A stretch of 15,444 bases of DNA from Lachnospiraceae bacterium (GCA_003542935.1 DPJQ01000180.1:1-15444), one strand, 5' to 3'. Shown: positions 1-7,614, counted from the stretch's first letter. A program made the numbers and translations. The notes: a model not told the origin generated them from the letters alone.

Positions 1-2820
1 CACGTCCACGCTGCCGCTGTGGACCAGCAGGGCGTCCTCCCGCTCCCAGCCGTACCGCGCCAGATAGTCCTCCGCCGTCTGCTGGGTCTGGCCGTCCTGG
101 AAGGTGACGGCATAGTCGTACAGGGTGATCTCATCAAACTGGTCGTCCGCCACGTGGGCAATGGAATCCCGAATGCCGAACCCGGTACACAGCAGGGCGG
201 TGCATCCGCCGATTCCCAGCACCATCATAATGAGACGGCTGCGGTAGCGCAGTACGTTCCGCACGGAGACCTTATGCAGAAAGCTCAGATGCCGCCACAG
301 AGGGGTAATGTACTCCAGGAACACCCGCCGACCCGCCTTTGGCGTTTTGGGCCGGATCAGATCCGAGGCCTGCCGTTTCAGCTCCATCCGGCAGGACAGC
401 CATGTGGCCCCCATGGAGCACAGCAGCGCCGCGGCAAAGGACACTGCCGCCAGCTCCGGCAGCATCGCATGCTCCAGCGGGGCAAAGCCATAGATCATCC
501 CATAGATTTCCCAGATCACCCACGGCAGACCCGCCACGCCCATGCCGTATCCCAGGGCGCTGCCCACCAGAGCGGCGGAACCGGAATAGAACAGATACTT
601 GCTCATGATCTGCCCGTTCGAATAGCCCAGCGCCTTCAGTACGCCGATCTGGGTCCGCTGCTCGTCCACCATGCGCTTCATGGTGGTCATGCACACCAGG
701 GCCGCCACCAGGAAGAAAAATACGGGAAAAACCCGGGCAATAGCCGACACCTTCTCCGAGTTGTTGTCAAAGCTGACATAGGAAGGATTGGTATTTCTGT
801 CCAGCACATACCATTCCCCCGGTTCCAGTTCCTCTACTTCCCGTCTGGCATCGGCGATCTCGGCCTCGGCGTCGGCAAATTCCTGCTCGGCCTCCGCTTC
901 GGCATCCTCATACTCCCCGAGGCCGTCCTCATACTCTGCCCGGGCATCCTTGAGTTTCTGCTCATTTTCCTCAAGTTCCGTCAGGCCGTCCTCATATTCC
1001 TTTTTATGTTTGTCAAAAGCTGCTTTTCCGGTCCGGTACTGCCGCAGGCCCTTCTCATAGTCCGCTATTCCCTTTTTCATAGCCGGATAGTTTTTATCCC
1101 ACCGGGCAATCTGCTCGCGGGCCTCTTTAATCTGGGGTTCTGCGTTTTCTATCTTTTTCCCCGCCTCATCCAGTTTCTTTTTGTTCTTATTATATTCTTT
1201 CTCACCGGCATCCAGCTGTTTTTCTGACACATCCAGCTCTGCCTTCGCATCAGCGAGAGCCTTCTCCTGGGCTTCCAGCTCTGCCTTCCCTGCCTCATAC
1301 CGGCTCTTCGCGCCCTCCAGTGCCTGACGGGCCTCCGCCAAAGCCGTTTTTCCCTGCTCATAAGCGACCTTCCCCGCCTGATAGCCTGACAGGAGCTGCC
1401 GCATCTCATCCGTCACCGGTTGCCCTGCTTCAATGGCCGCTGCCACCGCCTGGGCGTCCTTTTCTATGGCATCAAGGGAAGCCTTATGTTCCGCCAAAAC
1501 CTTCTCCCGGGCCGCCAGCTCCTGCTCACCCTGGCTGATCTGCTCCCCGGCTGCAGCAAGCTCCTGACGGGCCTTTTCGATCTGAGGATCCGCCTGGGCT
1601 TTGGCCGCCTCGTATTCCGTCCGGCCCTTCGCCAGCTTCTCTCTGCCCTCGTCCAGCGTCTTTTTCGCCCCGGCGAGCTCCCTGACGCCCTTCTCCCAGG
1701 CTTTCTTCTGCTCATCAAAGGTTTCCACTGCTTTTCTTGCTTCCTCTATCTTCCCCTCATTTTCTTTTATGGTCTTTCTGGCTTTATCCACCTGGGATTT
1801 ATTTTTATCCAGCTCTTTTCCCGCATCGGAAAGCTGCTTTTCGGCCTTGTCTAACTCCCGTTTTCCGTCCGCCAGTTCTTCCTTCCCGTCCGCCAGCTCT
1901 TTCTCACCGTCGCGGATCTTTTTCTCCGCGTCGGTGAGTTCCTGTTTCGCGTCAAAAAGCTCCTGCTCGGCGTCGGCGCGCTTTTCGCGGTACTCGTCCT
2001 CCGCCTCCCGGATCTCATCCATAGCCTCGTCATAGATCTCCTGGTCGCGGACCTGCGCCCGCTCCCGTCCCAGCGCCTCCAGCGCTTCTGCCTGCCCGTC
2101 CACAGCCTCCTGATAAGCGCCGCCGAAAGTATCAAGCGGCGTACAACCTTCAAGGCTTATATGAAAATCCGTAAAAATATCCGTATCGATCTCCGAGCGG
2201 TCCACATAGAAAAAGAGGGCCACCGTGCCGCTGCCCACGGAGGTAGATACCTGCTCCGCGGCCATATAGAGGGGACTGGAAGCCAGCCCCACCACCACAA
2301 GCTCCCTCTCCCGGAAAAGCTCATCGTCATCCTCCTCCGGTTCCAAACGCACGGTATCCCCGATCTTCAGGCCGGCGCCGGCGCTAAAGGCACTGCCGGA
2401 GATCGCCGCGCACTCTCCGGCTTTTTCGGGAAACCGTCCCTCCTTCAACGCGGGACGGTTGACGGCCTCATCCCCTTCGGCAAAAAAATCCAGCACATGG
2501 AGGCGGGCCGTCACCTGTTCGCCGTCCTCCGTCTGCACCGGCAGATCCTTCTGGTAGGAGGGGGTCACACGCTCCACGTCCGCCATCTGTTCCACCGCCG
2601 CCCGGTCGGCCTCTGTGAGTCCCTTTGTAGACTTCACATTCAGGTCAAACAGGCGTTCCTCGTCATAATATGTATCCACCGACTGTTTCATATCCGGCGC
2701 CGTACACAAAAGCCCCACCAGAAAACCCACGCCGAGGCCCGTGATGGCAAATATGGCAATGAATCGGCCGAAGCTCTCCCGGATGGTACGCAGCACCATA
2801 AGCCAATAATTTTTCTTCAT
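1..2820 (-). CDS. FtsX-family ABC permease with giant coiled-coil insertion (partial, 3' end beyond window)
   Basis: This frame is open from an ATG at 2820 to the window edge, giving 940 codons with no stop. Residues 20-40 form TM1, 41 to about 235 an extracellular MacB-like domain, and about 260-665 a near-continuous heptad coiled coil rich in K/E/A with L every seven residues. TM2 is at about 690-710 and is followed by the cytoplasmic FtsX signature EQRTQIGVLKALGYS. TM3 and TM4 follow, then a fifth helix near 860-880 that begins the second half of a double-FtsX permease. A turn (GQPV, residues 466-469) sits at the midpoint of the coil, so an antiparallel hairpin is likely. The ATG lies 4 nt after the stop of the ATPase gene, which indicates translational coupling and an ATPase/permease pair. 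The family moves or senses envelope substrates using ATP-driven extracellular motion rather than classic import. The substrate is unknown. The family is certain; the function is not. Confidence 0.93.
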   Translation of the reverse strand, partial: MKKNYWLMVLRTIRESFGRFIAIFAITGLGVGFLVGLLCTAPDMKQSVDTYYDEERLFDLNVKSTKGLTEADRAAVEQMADVERVTPSYQKDLPVQTEDGEQVTARLHVLDFFAEGDEAVNRPALKEGRFPEKAGECAAISGSAFSAGAGLKIGDTVRLEPEEDDDELFRERELVVVGLASSPLYMAAEQVSTSVGSGTVALFFYVDRSEIDTDIFTDFHISLEGCTPLDTFGGAYQEAVDGQAEALEALGRERAQVRDQEIYDEAMDEIREAEDEYREKRADAEQELFDAKQELTDAEKKIRDGEKELADGKEELADGKRELDKAEKQLSDAGKELDKNKSQVDKARKTIKENEGKIEEARKAVETFDEQKKAWEKGVRELAGAKKTLDEGREKLAKGRTEYEAAKAQADPQIEKARQELAAAGEQISQGEQELAAREKVLAEHKASLDAIEKDAQAVAAAIEAGQPVTDEMRQLLSGYQAGKVAYEQGKTALAEARQALEGAKSRYEAGKAELEAQEKALADAKAELDVSEKQLDAGEKEYNKNKKKLDEAGKKIENAEPQIKEAREQIARWDKNYPAMKKGIADYEKGLRQYRTGKAAFDKHKKEYEDGLTELEENEQKLKDARAEYEDGLGEYEDAEAEAEQEFADAEAEIADARREVEELEPGEWYVLDRNTNPSYVSFDNNSEKVSAIARVFPVFFFLVAALVCMTTMKRMVDEQRTQIGVLKALGYSNGQIMSKYLFYSGSAALVGSALGYGMGVAGLPWVIWEIYGMIYGFAPLEHAMLPELAAVSFAAALLCSMGATWLSCRMELKRQASDLIRPKTPKAGRRVFLEYITPLWRHLSFLHKVSVRNVLRYRSRLIMMVLGIGGCTALLCTGFGIRDSIAHVADDQFDEITLYDYAVTFQDGQTQQTAEDYLARYGWEREDALLVHSGSVDV

Positions 2821-2824
2821 ATTT

Positions 2825-3526
2825 CTACCACTCAATCTCATCCGCCGGAACGGGGGCGGGATTCATCCTCATCTCCTGTACGCTGCCGTTCTTGATCCGT
2901 ATCACCCGGTCGGCCATGGGACAGATCGCCTGGTTGTGGGTGATCACAAAGACGGTCTTGCCCATGGTCTTGCAGGTGTCATAGAGCAGCTGTAAGATCT
3001 GCTTGCCCGTGTTGTAATCCAGAGCCCCCGTGGGCTCATCGCAGAGCAGCAGCTTGGGATTTTTGGCGATGGCCCTGGCTATGGACACCCGCTGCTGCTC
3101 GCCGCCGGAGAGCTGAGCCGGGAAATTGGCCATCCTCTCCGCCAGCCCCACCCGGGCCAGCACCTCCCCTGCCGGCAGCGGTTTCCTGCAGATCTCCGAT
3201 GCCAGTTCCACATTCTCCAGCGCCGTCAGATTCTGCACCAGATTATAAAACTGAAAGACAAAACCCACATCCAGCCGGCGGTAGCGGGTCAGCTCCTTCT
3301 CACCGTAACCGCTGATATCCCTGCCGTCCAAAAGGATATGGCCCTCGTCGCAGCTGTCCATACCCCCAAGGATATTGAGCACCGTGGTCTTCCCCGCGCC
3401 GCTGGGGCCCACAATCACCACGAATTCCCCCCGTTCCGCCTCAAAATTCACATGGTCGGCGGCGGCAATCCTGTGGTCGCCGTTTTTATAATATTTGCAT
3501 ACATTTTGAAACTCTATAAAAGCCAT
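2825..3526 (-). CDS. MacB/LolD-type ABC transporter ATPase
   Basis: A complete 233-residue nucleotide-binding subunit of the family that drives FtsX/MacB permeases from the cytoplasm. All motifs are intact: Walker A GPSGAGKT (40-47), Q-loop Q92, signature LSGGEQQR (139-146), Walker B KLLLCDEP (158-165), D-loop ALD, and H-loop H197. Length is normal for the family. The start is fixed by a GGGAGG ribosome site (3532-3537) 5 nt before the ATG. Its own promoter lies just upstream (3592-3620), and the permease gene starts 4 nt after its stop, so the two form a bicistron. It is the obvious motor for the coiled-coil permease at 1-2820. It might also serve the short FtsX-like protein at 3639-4673, which has no intact MacB-type ATPase of its own here. 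Confidence 0.97.
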   Translation of the reverse strand: MAFIEFQNVCKYYKNGDHRIAAADHVNFEAERGEFVVIVGPSGAGKTTVLNILGGMDSCDEGHILLDGRDISGYGEKELTRYRRLDVGFVFQFYNLVQNLTALENVELASEICRKPLPAGEVLARVGLAERMANFPAQLSGGEQQRVSIARAIAKNPKLLLCDEPTGALDYNTGKQILQLLYDTCKTMGKTVFVITHNQAICPMADRVIRIKNGSVQEMRMNPAPVPADEIEW

Positions 3527-3531
3527 GGATG

Positions 3532-3537
3532 CCTCCC
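3532..3537 (-). promoter_or_regulatory. Ribosome binding site of the MacB-type ATPase
   Basis: GGGAGG, 5 nt from the ATG at 3526. It is a strong site and supports this start over internal ATGs. Confidence 0.8.
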
Positions 3538-3591
3538 TGTCTGCACTTATAGCTGTCCTCCAGAGCGTATTTGAAAAGCATATTCTTTTTT

Positions 3592-3620
3592 ATTGTAAGC
3601 AAACAGGCGCAAAATGTAAA
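3592..3620 (-). promoter_or_regulatory. Sigma-A-type promoter for the MacB-type ATPase/FtsX bicistron
   Basis: On the minus strand, TTTACA (3615-3620) and TACAAT (3592-3597) are separated by exactly 17 nt. Each hexamer differs by one base from the vegetative consensus. Transcription would start near 3585, about 60 nt before the ATG. The box lies in the 112-nt spacer (3527-3638), the clearest break in an otherwise overlapping gene chain, so the ATPase/permease pair can be expressed separately from upstream genes. No terminator hairpin with a T-run is visible ahead of it, so read-through from upstream is also possible. Confidence 0.7.
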
Positions 3621-3638
3621 GAGCAGGGCCCGCTATTT

Positions 3639-4673
3639 TTATGAAAGAAAAAAGCAGGTATGTCCCGCCTCCCGGCAAAGCTGACAGAACAACAGCCCTG
3701 CGCATACCCCGACGGCCGCCCACACAACCACATATAATCCCACACTCAAAACCCCGATGCGCCCATAAACCCCTTTCGCCATTCCGGCCGCCTCCAAAGC
3801 CTCATTCTCCCGCTGCCATCCGGCCCGGCCGTAACGGATCCGCAGATGCAGCAGAGATACCGCCGCCAAAAAACAAACGAGGGACAGTACGGCCATATAA
3901 CCATTCTCCATCCCCCGTTGACGCCAGGAAATCATCGATTCCTCATCCGTATTCTCCGCCGAAGCTCCCAGGCTGGCCAGTGCCTCACTGACAGCCTCCT
4001 GGGTTCCCGCGTTGGTGATACGCACCAGCAGACGGCTGGGCGTAGGGGTCTCGCCACGGCTCAGCAGAAGCTGTTTGGCCCGCTCAACATCCATGTAAGC
4101 TTCCGGCGTCTCGCCCTCCAGGCAGATCCCGCAGATGCGGGCCGGAAACTGTGCACCATTGTCTGTCTCTTCCTCTTCTTCATCACCCGAACCGCCGCTT
4201 CGCAGCCAGACTGCCGACTGCCGCCAGTCCGGCAGGGCATCCGCTGCCACCGTCTTGCCCGTCGCATCCTGAAAAGCCATCCACGCCGCCCGGTTGATCA
4301 CCAGATAGGAGGCCGTGTCTCCCCCGGAAAAGAGTTCCCCGTCCAGCATATTTTTCTGCAGGTACTCTCCCCTCACCCCGTACACGGTGATCTCCTGGGT
4401 ACAGGCGCCCACGGCCAGTTCCAGGGGGATCTCGTAGACGGGCGTTACATCGATCACACCCTCAACGGCACAGATCGCAGCCAGATCCTCCTCCGAAAAT
4501 TCTTCCACGGATACCTGCAATTCCCAGGGCTGGCTTTTCTCTTTCTCCAGGGCCATCGTCCGCCCTCCCGCCAGGGTAACGCCCAGGGCGCTTCCCAGCA
4601 GAAACAGCCCGGCTGACAGCCCAAACCTGCCTCTGCCCTTCCAGGCCATTGCCAACGCGTCATACCACCTCAT
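3639..4673 (-). CDS. Short three-helix FtsX-like membrane protein
   Basis: A 344-residue protein with TM1 at about 17-36 preceded by the FtsX-type N-terminus MRWYDALAMAWKGR. An extracellular domain (about 37-256) contains an acidic run (GDEEEEETDNG), and TM2 is at about 259-277. A basic cytoplasmic loop with an EALEAAGMAKGVYG coupling-like stretch precedes TM3 at about 305-330. The chain then stops 14 residues later, so the fourth helix expected of an FtsX permease is missing. I chose ATG 4673 over ATG 4691 because AAGGAG at 4679-4684 sits 5 nt before it. The gene overlaps the preceding surface-protein gene by 14 nt, so the two are probably co-translated. It could be a truncated permease, or an accessory subunit that completes its fold with another FtsX protein. 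No missing helix is visible downstream in other frames. Confidence 0.8.
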   Translation of the reverse strand: MRWYDALAMAWKGRGRFGLSAGLFLLGSALGVTLAGGRTMALEKEKSQPWELQVSVEEFSEEDLAAICAVEGVIDVTPVYEIPLELAVGACTQEITVYGVRGEYLQKNMLDGELFSGGDTASYLVINRAAWMAFQDATGKTVAADALPDWRQSAVWLRSGGSGDEEEEETDNGAQFPARICGICLEGETPEAYMDVERAKQLLLSRGETPTPSRLLVRITNAGTQEAVSEALASLGASAENTDEESMISWRQRGMENGYMAVLSLVCFLAAVSLLHLRIRYGRAGWQRENEALEAAGMAKGVYGRIGVLSVGLYVVVWAAVGVCAGLLFCQLCREAGHTCFFLS

Positions 4674-6414
4674 GATATCTCCTTCTCGCAAACAGTGCCG
4701 CCGCGACCAAAAGCAGCAGGCCCCCTGCCACGGCCACGGAGATCCACCACTGTCCCGCCGTCTTTTCTTCTTTCTGTTGTGCGGGCACGGACTGGATCAC
4801 CGGCTTTTCGATCTCCGTTTTAAAATCAAAAGTCTGAGTGTACTCTTTTCCTGCGGCATCCTCATATCGCAGGGTAACGGTTCCCGCGGTACTCCCGTAA
4901 AGCTCTTCCCCGGAGAGGGTATCCACAAACACATTCATGTCGGCGGTCTGGGCCGTACCGGCTTCCATGTTGCCCACAAACCCCACAGTTCCGGGCACAA
5001 GCCCGTCGCCTTCCAGCTCACAGCGCACATTATAGACCGTACTCCTGCCCAGATTCATAAACTGAAAACTCAAGGGCAGGGTATCGCCGGCATGTACCTG
5101 GGCCTGGATCGCGGGCATGGTCATCTCCACCATCAGGGGCTGGCGAACCGTGACGGAAAACACTCCCTCAGAGGTCAGCGTTTCGGCTTTTTCATTGTCA
5201 TAGCTCATAGCCAGCCGGATATCATACTTCCCCTCCGGCGTATCCGCCCCGGCCTGATAGCGCAGGGTCAGTTCGGCAGTCTTTCCCTTACCGATACTTT
5301 CAATATAAGTCGTGTTGGTTTCATTCAAAAGGGTCAGGCCCGGCGTTTCGCAGCTGGCCGTGACCACCATATTCTGGACGGATTTTTTGGTACTGGTGTT
5401 TTTCAGCGTCACCTGAACGGAAAATTCGCTGCCCGCCTGGGCTTCCCCGTCCACGCCGCCTTTCACCTGCACCTTTTCCACCAGCATGACGGGCTGGGAC
5501 GTGGGTTTTTCCTCGGCAGGCTCACCTCCTCCGCCGGATCCGCCAGAATCGTCAGCCGGTTCGTCCGATGCTTTGGACGCCGGACTTCCCTTGATGGTGA
5601 CATATGTGGTAAAGCTCTGTTCCACGTGATTCCCTTCTGTATCCTTCGCCTTGATCTGAATTCCCACCGGATATACGCCGTCGGTACGCCCGGAAGCCAG
5701 TTTCAGGTCAAAGCGGACATAATAGGCTTTTACAGTACTCTCACCGTCGTCCACTTCCTCCTCCGTCAACCGGACATCTTTCTCATAATTTCGATAGACA
5801 AAGGGACATCCCGAGGGATCGCCCAGCTCAAGGCTGGCAGTGAGACGCCCGTCCTTTAATTCTCCGTCGGCCAAAAGAGGCAGCACCAATGTAGCTTTAC
5901 CGTCCTCCACCACCGGCGTGTAGCCTTTTCGGTAGGTCTTTGCCATACCGTCATAGAGATGCCGGTTATCGATCTTCAATGTGACTGCAGAGAAATTTTC
6001 CATGTCGCCGTCATCACTTCCTGTCCCGTCCGAATCCGACGGGACGGTGCTTCCGGACCGGGCTGTGTCTTTCTGGTCAGAACCGCCGCTGCCGTCCGTC
6101 GTTTTTGCATTGTCCGGATCCTTCCCGTTGGCCGGCTCCGCCGCTGCCCTGCCCGCAGATGACCCGGCTGCCTCTTTGCCGATGGGCATTCCTGCGGAAT
6201 CGGCATCCTTTCCGCCACCCGCGCCTTGTTTTCCGGAAGGGTCCGTTTTCGCACTCTCTGTACCGGCATGATCAGAGGAGTTGCCTGCTGTTCCACCCTG
6301 ATCCGACGGTTCCGCCGCCATGACGGCTCTCTGACCTGGAATAATCCCTTCCTCTATCGGCGCCGCCATGCCGATTACCGCCGCCAAAACAAGAATTCCT
6401 ATTCTTTTTGTCAT
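4660..6414 (-). CDS. Secreted membrane-anchored surface protein with Ig-like/CARDB-like domains
   Basis: A 584-residue protein. Residues 1-34 look like a signal peptide (ILVLAAVIGMA core, AxA-type site near MAAEP). Residues 35 to about 137 are a Gly/Ser/Asp/Lys low-complexity spacer with no cysteines. About 140-275 is a beta-rich domain, a second Gly/Glu spacer follows, and then two beta-sandwich segments (about 310-410 and 420-530) contain phrases typical of CARDB/NEW3-type repeats, such as VTLKNTSTK and FQFMNLGRSTVYNV. A hydrophobic helix at 556-576 and the basic tail RRRYHEVV anchor it in the membrane with the bulk outside. It overlaps the ATPase gene (ATGA at 6411-6414) and the short FtsX-like gene, so it is probably an extracytoplasmic partner of these transport proteins. 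COG1361-like S-layer-domain proteins beside FtsX permeases are familiar in Clostridia; the assignment here is by eye. Confidence 0.82.
   Translation of the reverse strand: MTKRIGILVLAAVIGMAAPIEEGIIPGQRAVMAAEPSDQGGTAGNSSDHAGTESAKTDPSGKQGAGGGKDADSAGMPIGKEAAGSSAGRAAAEPANGKDPDNAKTTDGSGGSDQKDTARSGSTVPSDSDGTGSDDGDMENFSAVTLKIDNRHLYDGMAKTYRKGYTPVVEDGKATLVLPLLADGELKDGRLTASLELGDPSGCPFVYRNYEKDVRLTEEEVDDGESTVKAYYVRFDLKLASGRTDGVYPVGIQIKAKDTEGNHVEQSFTTYVTIKGSPASKASDEPADDSGGSGGGGEPAEEKPTSQPVMLVEKVQVKGGVDGEAQAGSEFSVQVTLKNTSTKKSVQNMVVTASCETPGLTLLNETNTTYIESIGKGKTAELTLRYQAGADTPEGKYDIRLAMSYDNEKAETLTSEGVFSVTVRQPLMVEMTMPAIQAQVHAGDTLPLSFQFMNLGRSTVYNVRCELEGDGLVPGTVGFVGNMEAGTAQTADMNVFVDTLSGEELYGSTAGTVTLRYEDAAGKEYTQTFDFKTEIEKPVIQSVPAQQKEEKTAGQWWISVAVAGGLLLLVAAALFARRRYHEVV
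4679..4684 (-). promoter_or_regulatory. Ribosome binding site that sets the start of the short FtsX-like gene
   Basis: AAGGAG, 5 nt before ATG 4673 and lying inside the 3' end of the upstream coding region. It favours a start six codons downstream of the in-frame ATG at 4691, which would itself lie upstream of this site. Confidence 0.75.
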
Positions 6415-7424
6415 CTCTGTCCACCTCTTCTACTGTCGGCCTTTGTTTCCTCATATTCTTGCAGCACCAGCTTTCGCGCCTCCATGACAAGTTCCCGCTG
6501 CTTCTCCGTCACCATGGGCGGTCTGGCATGACGCACGCCGGTCAGGCCCAAACGCTCAAACACCTGGTTCGCCGCACGTCTGCGTTCCCTCCGCCCCACG
6601 CCCCGGCCGGCCAGCAGTATGGCCGCGTTGTCAAGGAGATCCAATTCGGAGATGAGCGCACCTGCTGTCTGCCCTTCTTCTTTGCCCTGTCCGCTGTCAT
6701 ATCCTCCGCCGGTTCCTTCTCCGTCCGATCCCGGCAGCAGCTTCCTCTCCCCTTGATCCTCCCGGATCATGGTCATGACTCCCGCGTCCATCTCACAGAC
6801 CGTATCGCAGAGCTGGTCGATATCGGCCTGGTTGTGGCTGGCCAGAAGGATCGTCTTCCCCTCCGCCTTCAGCTCCAGAAGCAGCCGGCGCATATTTCCC
6901 GCCACCGCTTTATCCAGCCCGTTGAAGGGCTCGTCAAGAATCAGGATCTGCGGATCCTCCATGATTGCCTGGGCGATGCCCAGACGCTGGCGCATACCCA
7001 GGGAATATTTACCCACGGGCTTTTTCATCTCCGGGTCAAGCCCCACCCGGCGGATACTCTCTTTGATCTCCGCCAGACGGATCTTTTTCCGCAGATCGGC
7101 CAGAAGCTGCAGATTCTTCACGCCGGTGCGGTTCGGCAAAAAGCCCGGCGTCTCGATAATGATTCCCAGGTTATCGGGAAAATCCATATCCCGGCCCACC
7201 CGGCGCCCCTCCACCAGGATACTGCCGCTGTCGGGATGCAGAAATCCCACGATGCACTTCATCAGCACCGTCTTGCCGCTGCCGTTGTTTCCCACGATCC
7301 CGTGAATCTTTCCCCGGGCAAAACTGCGGGTCACACTCTTAAGCACCTGTTCCTCCCCGAAGGATTTGCTCACATGGTCTACCACAATGCAGTATTCCGC
7401 TCTCTCATTTCCTGTGTCACTCAT
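6411..7424 (-). CDS. BcrA/LanF-like ABC ATPase with degenerate C-terminal ABC-like appendage
   Basis: A 337-residue cytoplasmic ATPase. Residues 1 to about 220 are a complete ABC domain: Walker A GNNGSGKT (45-52), signature YSLGM (140-144), Walker B ILILDEP (160-166), H-loop H197. The usual Q-loop Gln is replaced by Glu91 in IIIETPGF, the E-loop typical of bacitracin-resistance and lantibiotic-immunity ATPases (BcrA, LanF). A Gly-rich linker (231-256) leads to residues 257-337, which resemble the helical subdomain and signature region of a MacB-type ATPase but lack Walker motifs (see findings). The natural partners are the two ABC-2 permeases at 7615-9263, from which it is separated by a regulated promoter region. 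GGGGAG lies 11 nt before the ATG, a somewhat long spacing. Confidence 0.93.
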   Translation of the reverse strand: MSDTGNERAEYCIVVDHVSKSFGEEQVLKSVTRSFARGKIHGIVGNNGSGKTVLMKCIVGFLHPDSGSILVEGRRVGRDMDFPDNLGIIIETPGFLPNRTGVKNLQLLADLRKKIRLAEIKESIRRVGLDPEMKKPVGKYSLGMRQRLGIAQAIMEDPQILILDEPFNGLDKAVAGNMRRLLLELKAEGKTILLASHNQADIDQLCDTVCEMDAGVMTMIREDQGERKLLPGSDGEGTGGGYDSGQGKEEGQTAGALISELDLLDNAAILLAGRGVGRRERRRAANQVFERLGLTGVRHARPPMVTEKQRELVMEARKLVLQEYEETKADSRRGGQR

Positions 7425-7452
7425 CTATCTCAAATCTCCCCAAAAAATATTT

Positions 7453-7462
7453 GTAACTGTTC
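7453..7462. repeat. Shared 10-mer motif gtaactgttc, leader copy
   Basis: The same 10 bases occur at 12517-12526, upstream of lipoprotein copy 3, in the same orientation and also a short distance before the ribosome site. The core gtaactg is also part of the 12-mer shared by these two spacers. Confidence 0.35.
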
Positions 7463-7523
7463 AGTATCCAATGTCATTTACTTAAGCCCGGACGCTGGCG
7501 TATGTCTTTCCGTTTATGGGGAA

Positions 7524-7577
7524 AGTATAAAGGAAACGCTATGTTGGAGTCATCAAAGAAATGTAAAAGAAATGTAA
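7524..7577 (-). promoter_or_regulatory. Activator-type promoter: tandem 11-bp repeats plus -10 box
   Basis: The + strand shows aagaaatgtaa twice without a gap (7556-7566 and 7567-7577). On the minus strand this reads as TTTACA repeated with an 11-bp period. Spacing of hexamers by one helical turn is the usual footprint of OmpR/PhoB-family response regulators. TATACT (7524-7529) is a good -10, but nothing resembling TTGACA lies 16-18 nt upstream of it, and the repeats end about 26 nt before the -10. That layout fits a promoter that needs an activator. No regulator gene is in the window, so the binding protein is inferred only. Confidence 0.6.
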
Positions 7578-7583
7578 AAAAGA

Positions 7584-7595
7584 TCACAGTAACTG
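7584..7595. repeat. Shared 12-mer motif, copy in the ATPase leader region
   Basis: tcacagtaactg occurs here on the + strand and again, as part of a palindrome, on the minus strand at 12537-12548. It lies directly beside the tandem direct repeat, so it may belong to the same control region. Confidence 0.4.
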
Positions 7596-7614
7596 ATTGT
7601 TTTCAATTCCTTAC

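Larger units (their letters stand above)
7425..7614 (-). promoter_or_regulatory. Intergenic control region of the E-loop ATPase operon
   Basis: This 190-bp non-coding spacer is the longest in the window. It holds, in the direction of transcription, a weak stem (CAG-TTA-CTG core) followed by six T's (7579-7599), a tandem 11-bp direct repeat, a TATACT -10-like box, a leader of about 90 nt and a GGGGAG ribosome site. The weak stem plus T-run could partly terminate transcription from the permease genes, but it is too weak to call a terminator. Confidence 0.6.

Noticed and set aside
19..1227. 402-residue plus-strand open frame with a hydrophobic, membrane-like C-terminal half
   Set aside because: It is antisense to the permease coiled coil. 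Lys/Glu codons read backwards give Leu/Phe, creating a false membrane pattern. No ribosome site or family resemblance.
1149..2153. Arg/Trp-rich minus-strand open frames inside the coiled-coil region
   Set aside because: They are frame-shifted readings of the repetitive coiled-coil DNA. The continuous frame from 2820 explains the region.
3846..5859. Long plus-strand open frames opposite the short FtsX-like gene and the surface protein
   Set aside because: The minus-strand genes have clear domains, signal peptide and ribosome sites. The plus-strand readings are rich in His/Gln/Arg without motifs, typical of antisense shadows in GC-rich DNA.
7579..7599. Stem plus T-run after the second permease read as a terminator
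   Set aside because: The stem has only three to four continuous pairs. It might attenuate but cannot be called a terminator; the T's are also part of the direct-repeat region.
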